Assembly (NCBI RefSeq): GCF_002086125.1
Contig: NZ_MVHG01000002.1
Coordinates: 74,702 to 138,701 of the forward strand
Origin: Mycobacterium arosiense ATCC BAA-1401 = DSM 45069
GTDB lineage: Bacteria; Actinomycetota; Actinomycetes; Mycobacteriales; Mycobacteriaceae
Length of the DNA: 64,000 nt
Direction of reading: 5' to 3'
The notes under the pieces: model-generated
What the model saw: only the letters and a program-made list of their open reading frames with translations
Told to the model about the DNA's origin: nothing
Database searches by the model: none
Translations under genes and position numbers: made by a program
In this document: in pieces, positions 58,113 through 64,000 of the stretch
How the letters are laid out: every line of letters begins with the position of its first letter
How positions within the stretch are numbered: the first letter of the stretch is position 1

Positions 58113-58621
58113 CGGCCGATCGGGTGCTCGACCTTCTTGTTGCCGTCCCAGCGACGCAAACTCGTGAAGCTGCCCTCGATCTGGGCGGGTCGGCCCGCGA
58201 TGCGCAGCGCTCGCCCGAGCTGGGCGCCGCCGACGCGCCGCGCCATCGTGACGTGCGCAGTCCACTGCCCGGGCAGACTGTTGGGCATAGGTGCCGGCAT
58301 CAAATGCGGCCCGCAGCACCGGTGCACCTCGGCATGCAGGGCCAACAGCTCGGCGGTCGGCACCACCAGCCGCGCGAAAACCGCAGTGGCGCGGCCGAAT
58401 AACACCGGAGCACCGACGACGCAGGCCAGCGGTAGCCGTTCGCTCACCGCGCTCAGCGGTTCGTCGACGGCGGGCGCGATGCTTTCGGCAACCGCCAGCG
58501 TCACGTGCGGCCGGCTGGCCGGGGCCTGGCTGGGAATCCCCGCCGCGGCCAACGACTCCCAGATGGTGCGGATCGCCGCCTCGGTGTCGCGGTCGAAGAC
58601 CAGCTCGATGGAATGGACCAT
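58109..58621 (-). CDS. 2'-5' RNA ligase / cyclic phosphodiesterase superfamily protein (ThpR-like)
   Basis: 170-aa 2H phosphoesterase fold with both HxT motifs, RPHVTLAVA (about residue 41) and TAHVTMARR (about 124). Such enzymes open cyclic phosphates on RNA or small nucleotides. ATG 58621 shares its A with the bioD stop (TGATG), so it is translated as the last gene of bioA-bioF-bioD. No functional link to biotin is known. Confidence 0.87.
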   Translation of the reverse strand: MVHSIELVFDRDTEAAIRTIWESLAAAGIPSQAPASRPHVTLAVAESIAPAVDEPLSAVSERLPLACVVGAPVLFGRATAVFARLVVPTAELLALHAEVHRCCGPHLMPAPMPNSLPGQWTAHVTMARRVGGAQLGRALRIAGRPAQIEGSFTSLRRWDGNKKVEHPIGR

Positions 58622-59301
58622 CAGCCCGCCAGCGTGCTGACCCAGTCGCGGTCGAATGCCCGGGCGCACAGCGCCGCAAAGTCGGCGGCGTCCAGCGCTG
58701 CGGCCCCTTGCGGCAGCGCGGCGCGCACCGGGGCCAGCCGGGCCAGCGCGGACCGATTCGCCGTCTCCACCGCGCCGGGCCGCCGGGGCCAGCTGCCGAT
58801 GACCAGACCAGCACACGAAAGATGACGCGCGGCAAGAGATTCCAGGGTCAGTGCGGTGTGGTTGAGGGTACCCAACGATGGGCTGACGACGACCAGCACC
58901 GCGGCCCCCAGCGCGACAGCGAGATCGCGTGCGGTGACACCGTTTTCGCCGAGCTCAACCAGCAGTCCCCCGGCTCCCTCCACCAAGGTCAGCCGACCCG
59001 GACGATCCAGCTGCCCGATGAGCGCCAGCAGCTCCTCGCGGGTGGGCAGCGGCATTCCGGCCGCCTCGGCGGCGGCCACCGGCGCCAACGGCTGCGGATA
59101 GCGGCCCAACCCCGCCAGCTGGGTCTCTCCGGATAGCCGGGCCACCTCGGCGAGGTCGTCGTCGCCGGCATCGATGCCGGTCTGGACCGGTTTGCACACC
59201 GCCACGTCGATGCCGGCCTGACGGGCGTGACAGGCCAGCGCCGCGGTGGCGACCGTCTTGCCGACCCCGGTGTCGGTGCCGGTGACGACCAGAACCGTCA
59301 C
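58621..59301 (-). CDS. bioD: Dethiobiotin synthetase
   Basis: ATP-dependent carboxylation closing the ureido ring of DAPA. 226 aa with P-loop [18 protein letters not shown], substrate Lys in CKPVQTGID and [15 protein letters not shown], the carbamate/ATP site. GTG 59301, nine bases after bioF. Matches M. tuberculosis BioD (226 aa). Confidence 0.97.
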   Translation of the reverse strand: MTVLVVTGTDTGVGKTVATAALACHARQAGIDVAVCKPVQTGIDAGDDDLAEVARLSGETQLAGLGRYPQPLAPVAAAEAAGMPLPTREELLALIGQLDRPGRLTLVEGAGGLLVELGENGVTARDLAVALGAAVLVVVSPSLGTLNHTALTLESLAARHLSCAGLVIGSWPRRPGAVETANRSALARLAPVRAALPQGAAALDAADFAALCARAFDRDWVSTLAG

Positions 59302-59310
59302 CGGCGTGCC

Positions 59311-60456
59311 TCAACCCAGCTCGGCCAGCACATCGGACAGCACCCGGCGCGCGACCTTGAGCTCGGCGTCGTCCAGCGACGCGCGCGCGGTCAGCCGAAG
59401 GCGCGACGTCCCGGCGGGCACGGTCGGGGGCCGGAAGCATCCCACCCGCACGCCGGCGTCCAGGCAGGCGGTCGCGGCGGAAACCGCCACGTCCGGGTCG
59501 CCCAGGATCACCGAGACCACCGCCGACTGCGGCACCTCGATCACCCCGCAGGCCTCGGCCAGCGCGGCGGCATGGCGCAACACCGCGTCCGCGCGCCAGG
59601 GCTCAGACCGAGACACGCCAAGCGCGGCCCGCGCGGCGCCCACCGCCGCCGGGGCCAGGCCGGTGTCGAAGATGAACGTGCGCGCGGCGTCGATCAGATG
59701 CGCCCGCACCGGCGCCGGCCCCAGCACCGCGCCGCCCTGGCTGCCCAGCGCCTTGGACAGCGTGGTGGTCATGACCACGTCGGGGGCCCCGGCCAGGCCG
59801 GCCTCGTGCAGCAGCCCCCGGCCGCCGCCACGCACGCCCAGACCGTGCGCCTCGTCGACGATGAGCAGGGCGCGGTGCGCGCGGCACACCTCATGCAATT
59901 CGCGCAGCGGCGCCAGCGCGCCGTCGGTGGAAAACACCGACTCGGTGATGACGACCGCGCGCTCCTCGTCGCGCGTCCGCAGCGCGGCCGCCACGGCGCC
60001 GACGTCGCGGTGCGGCGTCACCGCCACCCGCGCCCGAGACAGTCGGCAGGCATCCACCAGCGAGGCGTGTGAAAGCTCGTCGGAGACCAGCAGCGAACCC
60101 CGGCCTGACAGGCCGACAACGGCCCCCAGGTTGGCCGCGTAGCCGGACGAGAACAGCAGCCCCGACTCCGCGCCGACGTAGTCGGCCAGCTCGGATTCGA
60201 ACTGCTGGTGCAACTCGGTGTCGCCGGTGACCAGCCGGGATCCGGTGGCACCGGCGCCCCACATGCGCAGCGCGGCGACGCCGCCGTCGATCACGTCGGG
60301 GTGCTGCGACAGCCCGAGATAATCGTTGGAGGCCAGGTCCAGCTCGGTGGCGACGGCGGGACGCGGCCGCAGTGAGCGGCGCAGCCCGGCCTCGCGGCGC
60401 TGCCGTTCCACCGCGTCTAGCCAGGCCAGCGGGGAGACCTCGATCGGTGCCTTCAT
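59311..60456 (-). CDS. bioF: 8-amino-7-oxononanoate synthase
   Basis: PLP enzyme joining pimeloyl thioester and alanine. 381 aa with LASNDYLGLSQHPDVIDG, GAGATGSRLVTGDTELHQQFE, VFSTDGALAPL, LLIVDEAHGLGVRG and PLP lysine in VVMTTTLSKALGSQGGAVLG. ATG 60456, four bases after bioA; the frame continues upstream but is bioA shadow. Confidence 0.97.
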   Translation of the reverse strand: MKAPIEVSPLAWLDAVERQRREAGLRRSLRPRPAVATELDLASNDYLGLSQHPDVIDGGVAALRMWGAGATGSRLVTGDTELHQQFESELADYVGAESGLLFSSGYAANLGAVVGLSGRGSLLVSDELSHASLVDACRLSRARVAVTPHRDVGAVAAALRTRDEERAVVITESVFSTDGALAPLRELHEVCRAHRALLIVDEAHGLGVRGGGRGLLHEAGLAGAPDVVMTTTLSKALGSQGGAVLGPAPVRAHLIDAARTFIFDTGLAPAAVGAARAALGVSRSEPWRADAVLRHAAALAEACGVIEVPQSAVVSVILGDPDVAVSAATACLDAGVRVGCFRPPTVPAGTSRLRLTARASLDDAELKVARRVLSDVLAELG

Positions 60457-60460
60457 CGCC

Positions 60461-61777
60461 CTAGAGCCTACGAGAGCCGGCACGCGTGGCGACCTCGACC
60501 ATCGCCGCGGTGATCTGGGCGATCTCGCCGGGCGTGCAGATGTAGGGCGGCATGGCGTAGACCAGGTTGCGAAATGGGCGCAGCCAGACGCCATGGTCCA
60601 GGGCCGCCGGGGTGGCGACGGCCAGGTCGACCGGCCGCTCGCATTCGATGACGCCGATGGCGCCGCGCACCCGCACGTCGCGCACGCCGGGCAGCGCCCG
60701 GGCCGGCTCGAGTCCGGCCGCCAGGCCGGCGCCGATCTCGGCGACCCGCGACCGCCAGTCCTGTCCGAGCAGCACCTCGACGCTGGCCACCGACACCGCA
60801 CAGGCCAGCGCGTTGGCCATGAACGTGGGGCCGTGCATCAGCGCTCCGGGGTCACCCGCACTGATGGTGTGGGCGATGTCGGCGGTGCACAAGGTGGCGG
60901 CCAGGGTGAGGTATCCCCCGGTCAGCGCCTTGCCGACGCACATGATGTCCGGGCTCACCCCGGCGTGGTCGGCCGCGAAGAGCTCGCCGGTGCGCCCGAA
61001 GCCGGTGGCGATCTCGTCGAAGATGAGCAGTACGTCGTGCCGCCGGCAGATGTCGCGCAGGTCGCGCAGGTATTGCGGGTCGTGGAAGCGCATGCCGCCG
61101 GCGCCCTGGACGACGGGCTCGACGATGACGGCGGCCAGCTCGCCGGCGTGCCCGGCCAGTTGGTCCTCGAACGCCGCGCTGTAGCCGGGGTCGAAGTCGC
61201 GGGGCACCTGCGGGGCGAACACCTGCCGGGCCAGGATGTCGGTCCACAGCGAGTGCATGCCGCCGTCGGGGTCGCAGACGCTCATCGGGGTGAAGGTGTC
61301 GCCGTGGTAGCCGCCGCGCCAGGTCATCAGCCGGTGCTTGGCGGGCCGGTCGCGGCTGCGCCAGTACTGCAGCGCCATCTTCACCGCCACCTCCACCGAC
61401 ACCGAGCCGGAGTCGCTGAAGAACACCGTCTGCAGCCCCGCCGGGGTGATGTCCACCAGCAGCCGGGCCAGCCGCGCCGCGGGTTCGTGAGTCAGGCCGC
61501 CGAACATGACGTGGTTCATGGCGCCGAGCTGGGCCGTGAGGGCGGCGTCCAGCACCGGGTGGCCGTGCCCGTGGATGGCGGTCCACCAGGAGCTCATGGC
61601 GTCGAGCGCCTCGATCGGCTCGCCGTCGCGGATCAAGGTGAGCCAGGCGCCCCGGGCACCGACCGCGACCACGGGAGCGACGGATTCGGCGCCGATGGTG
61701 CTGTAGGGGTGCCACAGGTGCGCGGCGTCGATCGCGCTGATCTGCTCGGGCGTCAGCCCGGCCTTCGCCGCGGGCAT
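60461..61777 (-). CDS. bioA: Adenosylmethionine-8-amino-7-oxononanoate aminotransferase
   Basis: Uses SAM as amino donor to make DAPA. 438 aa (M. tuberculosis BioA 437). [10 protein letters not shown] with the substrate Tyr, [14 protein letters not shown], the PLP contact [38 protein letters not shown] and PLP lysine in [24 protein letters not shown] 61777. It diverges from a small membrane protein gene with a 62-base gap in which no BioQ-like site was found. Confidence 0.97.
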   Translation of the reverse strand: MPAAKAGLTPEQISAIDAAHLWHPYSTIGAESVAPVVAVGARGAWLTLIRDGEPIEALDAMSSWWTAIHGHGHPVLDAALTAQLGAMNHVMFGGLTHEPAARLARLLVDITPAGLQTVFFSDSGSVSVEVAVKMALQYWRSRDRPAKHRLMTWRGGYHGDTFTPMSVCDPDGGMHSLWTDILARQVFAPQVPRDFDPGYSAAFEDQLAGHAGELAAVIVEPVVQGAGGMRFHDPQYLRDLRDICRRHDVLLIFDEIATGFGRTGELFAADHAGVSPDIMCVGKALTGGYLTLAATLCTADIAHTISAGDPGALMHGPTFMANALACAVSVASVEVLLGQDWRSRVAEIGAGLAAGLEPARALPGVRDVRVRGAIGVIECERPVDLAVATPAALDHGVWLRPFRNLVYAMPPYICTPGEIAQITAAMVEVATRAGSRRL

Positions 61778-61839
61778 AGTGATCGAGGGTAAAGCAGCCG
61801 ATTCGCGCAAAACCCCGACGTCGGGAAGCATGGGACAGC

Positions 61840-62304
61840 ATGGCCATGTCGCAGCAGTCCGACGGCGCAGCGCCGGGACCCGAGGCCGGCCCCGGCTGGT
61901 CCAGGGACACCCACTACCCGCTGGTGGACTACGACGACGAGGCGCCCCGGGTGCTTCGGGTGCGGGTGGCGCCCTGGGACATCGTCTGCACGGTCACGCT
62001 TTTGGTCCTGCTCGGCGTGCTGGCCACGGCGACCACCTGGCCGACCCGGCTGTTCGGCTTCCTGGCGAATGTCTGCGAGGACGAGACCTGCGGCCCCGTC
62101 CCCTACGGGCTGGATTTGTACATCCACCCGGTGGTGTGGGGCGGTCTCGGCGCGGCCCTCACCGCCGCCGTCATCGGACCCGTCGTCTCGATCCTGAAGG
62201 GCTGGTACATGTCCTTCTGGCCGGTGCTGGCGCTGGTGCTGGTCATGGTCAGCTCGGTAGCCGGGTCGCTGCTGACGATTTTCAGCGAACGCTATTGGCT
62301 CTGA
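61840..62304 (+). CDS. Small conserved membrane protein next to bioA (Rv1567c position)
   Basis: 154 aa: a polar N-terminus of about 45 residues, then three helices at about 47-68, 96-118 and 124-147. The first loop holds a cysteine pair ([14 protein letters not shown]) that could form a disulphide outside. GGGACAGC precedes ATG 61840, and ATG 61846 is also possible. Function unknown; M. tuberculosis has a shorter membrane protein here. Confidence 0.8.
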   Translation: MAMSQQSDGAAPGPEAGPGWSRDTHYPLVDYDDEAPRVLRVRVAPWDIVCTVTLLVLLGVLATATTWPTRLFGFLANVCEDETCGPVPYGLDLYIHPVVWGGLGAALTAAVIGPVVSILKGWYMSFWPVLALVLVMVSSVAGSLLTIFSERYWL

Positions 62305-62636
62305 TCGCCCCGTCGGCTCCGGCGTGCTTTTCGGTCGCCGGCTGAGATCGAAATAACAACTGCGCTTACGGAATTCGGTGCGCCTGTCACCGTCCGGTCA
62401 CGGTACGACAAAAAATCCCGCGTGGACCTGGCGGCTAACACCATCTGTTGTCAAAGTGGCTTGTGTGACTGATGTGAATCCAGCGGGCGACCGCTGATTC
62501 ACTTCGCAAGTGCCATGGACGGCGTCGGTCCCAGCGTGGAGGCCCTCGCTCGGTTCCATGAACCGGGGGCGGACGCGCGAGGTCACCGCGTCGAGGCCCA
62601 TTGACCGCCTGGAGAGGCCAGGGAAAGGCCAGAAAC
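62305..62636 (+). other. 332-base non-coding leader upstream of ripD
   Basis: No coding frame supported. It contains a strong hairpin at 62474-62502 (12-bp stem with one bulged C closed by a GCGA loop of GNRA type) and a smaller GGTTC-CAT-GAACC hairpin near 62554. GGGAAAGG (62620-62627) is the ripD ribosome site. The left part (62340-62460) is AT-richer and probably holds the promoter. Long structured leaders often precede mycobacterial cell-wall hydrolase genes. Confidence 0.6.
62474..62502 (+). promoter_or_regulatory. GNRA-capped RNA hairpin in the ripD leader
   Basis: GTGAATCCAGCGG-GCGA-CCGCTGATTCAC: every base of the right arm pairs with the left arm, leaving one bulged C, and the loop GCGA fits the stable GNRA class. 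It lies 135 bases before the ripD start. It may be a regulatory RNA element or a processing site. Confidence 0.5.
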
Positions 62637-63503
62637 ATGAAACGCATCTACGCCTTCGCGATCGGTTTGGCCCTGCTCGGGGCGCCGATGGTGGTTCCCA
62701 CCATCGCGACCGCCGACCCGGGCGCCAGGTCGACGGACTATCAGCAGGCCACCGACGTGGTGATCGCCCGCGGTCTGTCGCAGCGCGGTGTGCCGTTCTC
62801 CTGGGCCGGTGGCGGCATCAACGGCCCCACCCGCGGCACCGGACCCGGCATCAACACCGTCGGTTTCGACGCCTCCGGGCTGATGCAGTACGCGTACGCC
62901 GGCGCCGGCATCAAGCTGCCGCGGTCCTCGGGCGCGATCTACCGGGTCGGACAAAAGATCCTGCCGCAGCAGGCCCGCAAGGGTGACCTGATCTTCTACG
63001 GCCCCGAGGGCACCCAGAGCGTGGCGATGTATCTGGGCAACAACCAGATGCTCGAGGTCGGCGACGTCGTGCAGGTCTCCCCGGTGCGCACCAACGGCAT
63101 GACGCCGTACATGGTCCGGGTGCTCGGCGCCACGCCGGCGCAACAGGCACCGCCGCAACAGGCACCGCAGCAGCTGCCCACCCAGCAGGCACCGCTGCAA
63201 CAGGCGCCGACACAGCAGGCCCCGGCACAGCAGTCGCCATACCAGCAGCCCCCGCAACAGTCGCCCACCCAGCAGGCACCGCTGCAGCAGGCGCCGACAC
63301 AGCAGGCCCCGGCACAGCAGGCCCCGGCACAGCAGTCGCCATACCAGCAGCCCCCGCAACAGTCGCCCACCCAGCAGGCACCGCTGCAACAGGCGCCGAC
63401 ACAGCAGGCCCCGGCACAGCAGTCGCCGTACCAGCAGGCGCCGGTGCAGCTGCCGGCACAGCAGCCGCCGTTGCAGCCGACCGGCGTCGGCCTCGGCAGG
63501 TAA
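62637..63503 (+). CDS. ripD: RipD-like NlpC/P60 protein with catalytic Cys replaced and long Gln/Ala/Pro tail
   Basis: 288 aa secreted protein. Signal peptide MKRIYAFAIGLALLGAPMVVPTIATA, cleavage at ATA-DPG near 26. The NlpC/P60 domain covers about 30-165 (VPFSWAGGGINGPTRGTGPG, ARKGDLIFYGPEGTQSVAMYLGNNQMLEVGDVVQVSPVR). The catalytic position reads GFDASGLMQYAY, with Ala instead of Cys, as in M. tuberculosis RipD, which binds but does not cut peptidoglycan. Residues about 167-288 are a repetitive QQAP-type tail, much longer than the M. tuberculosis one. ATG 62637 has GGGAAAGG at nine bases. Confidence 0.93.
   Translation: MKRIYAFAIGLALLGAPMVVPTIATADPGARSTDYQQATDVVIARGLSQRGVPFSWAGGGINGPTRGTGPGINTVGFDASGLMQYAYAGAGIKLPRSSGAIYRVGQKILPQQARKGDLIFYGPEGTQSVAMYLGNNQMLEVGDVVQVSPVRTNGMTPYMVRVLGATPAQQAPPQQAPQQLPTQQAPLQQAPTQQAPAQQSPYQQPPQQSPTQQAPLQQAPTQQAPAQQAPAQQSPYQQPPQQSPTQQAPLQQAPTQQAPAQQSPYQQAPVQLPAQQPPLQPTGVGLGR
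63177..63480. repeat. 87-bp imperfect tandem repeat encoding the RipD Gln/Ala/Pro tail
   Basis: Units begin CCCACCCAGCAGGCACCGCT at 63177, 63264 and 63366. The first spacing is 87 bases (29 codons). The second is 102 because of an extra in-frame 15-base CAGGCCCCGGCACAG copy. The last unit is degenerate. Near-identity at DNA level suggests recent expansion by slippage or recombination. Confidence 0.88.
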
Positions 63504-63557
63504 TTTCCGGGCCGGTCGTTGGCCGTCCGACGCCCGCCACCCGCTTCCCCGCCGCCC

Positions 63558-63596
63558 GGGGCGGATGCTTTCAGCGACCCGCTGAGCAGCCGCCCC
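63558..63596 (+). terminator. Two-tier hairpin downstream of ripD
   Basis: An outer stem GGGGCGG/CCGCCCC (63558-63564 with 63590-63596) encloses TCAGCG-ACC-CGCTGA (63571-63585). It starts 55 bases after the ripD stop and precedes the next gene by about 54 bases. No T-tract, as common for mycobacterial terminators. Confidence 0.55.
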
Positions 63597-63649
63597 GCCG
63601 CGAGCTGTCGCGAGCCGGTGGCGGGTTTTCGGTAAATTGACTGGCGATC

Positions 63650-64000
63650 ATGCCGACGCCGCCACCGCTTCCCGCACCGGACGCCACCACCGATCCGGGC
63701 ACCCCGGGAGCGCTTGGAACGGGGTCGCGGCGGTTCTATCGGTACGACCTCGACGGCCTGCGCGGCATCGCCATTGCGCTGGTCGCCGTGTTCCATATCT
63801 GGTTCGGCCGGGTCTCCGGCGGCGTGGACGTGTTCCTGGCGCTGTCCGGATTCTTCTTCGGCGGCAAGATCATTCGCGCCGCGCTGAACCCGGCGGTAAC
63901 GCTGTCGCCGGTGGCCGAGGTGGTTCGGCTCGTCCGTCGGCTGGTTCCCGCGCTGGTGGTGGTGCTGGCCGGGTGCGCGGTGCTGACCATCATGGTGCAA
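63650..64000 (+). CDS. Acyltransferase 3 family membrane protein, N-terminal part (Rv1565c type), cut by the window edge
   Basis: 117 codons from ATG 63650 to the edge with no stop. A Pro/Thr-rich cytosolic N-terminus is followed by the family hallmark RYDLDGLRGIAIALVAVFHIWFG with the catalytic His in the first helix. VSGGVDVFLALSGFFFGGKII and a next helix LVPALVVVLAGCAVLTIMV follow. Such proteins (OafA/YrhL family) acetylate or acylate cell-envelope glycans. The adjacent ripD matches the M. tuberculosis order Rv1565c-Rv1566c. Confidence 0.9.
   Translation, partial: MPTPPPLPAPDATTDPGTPGALGTGSRRFYRYDLDGLRGIAIALVAVFHIWFGRVSGGVDVFLALSGFFFGGKIIRAALNPAVTLSPVAEVVRLVRRLVPALVVVLAGCAVLTIMVQ

Noticed and set aside
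54112..58620. Prophage or REP13E12 element in the bioB-bioD interval, as in M. tuberculosis
   Set aside because: No integrase, phage structural gene, REP protein or attachment-site duplication is visible; the interval holds membrane and lipoprotein genes with normal mycobacterial composition.
62305..62636. c-di-AMP (ydaO) riboswitch upstream of ripD
   Set aside because: A GTGAATCC word is present, but it is paired inside a hairpin and the conserved GGGGAACCA and CAGCTAACC blocks are missing. Kept only as an unassigned structured leader.
62911..63540. Minus-strand frames rich in Cys or Ala pentads (GACCVGACCSGACW) opposite ripD
   Set aside because: Pure mirror of the CAG/CCG repeat in ripD; not a metallothionein or pentapeptide-repeat protein.

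Overview
The window is a GC-rich actinobacterial chromosome segment, clearly from the genus Mycobacterium. Reading right to left, the genes from about 8.9 kb to the right edge follow the order I know from the M. tuberculosis chromosome between Rv1565c and Rv1631: acyltransferase, ripD, bioA-bioF-bioD, bioB-bsaP, the Rv1592c lipase, nrtR/nadABC, the his operon, the trp operon, lgt, pyk, tesB, cydABDC, a class III adenylate cyclase, pdtaR, polA, rpsA and coaE. The species cannot be fixed from the sequence alone.

Layout. (1) 0-8.9 kb: a PknF-type membrane Ser/Thr kinase diverges from a double-FHA ABC exporter (Rv1747 type). A four-gene same-strand run follows: DUF402 protein, LigD-type ATP-dependent DNA ligase, LigD-type polymerase and Fpg/Nei glycosylase, then a small secreted protein. 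This block does not sit next to coaE in M. tuberculosis, so a synteny break lies near 8.87 kb. (2) 8.9-17 kb: coaE-GrpB fusion, rpsA and polA on the minus strand, a DUF35/thiolase-like pair on the plus strand, and pdtaR. (3) 17-25.4 kb: an unusual tRNA with a CAA anticodon, adenylate cyclase, an HdeD-like protein, and cydABDC behind a BlaI-like inverted repeat. (4) 25.3-36.6 kb, minus strand: DUF2156 membrane protein, tesB, pyk, DUF2752 protein, lgt with a long Glu/Pro tail, and trpEC(B)(A). (5) 36.6-44.8 kb: bcpB and the chaA-hisIFA-impA-hisHBCD block. (6) 44.8-50.7 kb: a duplicated CMD-domain protein, a Ddn-like protein, paired 20-bp tandem repeats, nadABC and divergent nrtR. The nadA-nrtR gap holds a perfect palindrome that also contains both promoter -10 elements. 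(7) 50.8-64 kb: lipase, DUF2567 protein, bsaP-bioB, an accessory operon of two polytopic membrane proteins flanking a cupredoxin-like lipoprotein, bioADF with a 2'-5' RNA ligase-like gene, ripD, and a truncated acyltransferase at the edge.

Most of the window is core biosynthesis (CoA, tryptophan, histidine, NAD, biotin) and respiration, packed into tight operons with ATGA/GTGA overlaps. The best candidates for less-described biology are the His-rich membrane/cupredoxin operon at 54.2-58.1 kb, the DNA-repair operon at 5.2-8.4 kb, the palindromic operator-promoter of nadA/nrtR, the short-variable-arm tRNA-Leu, the apparent CTG start of cydD, and the facing repeat arrays at 46.2 kb. No insertion sequence, prophage or CRISPR array was seen.
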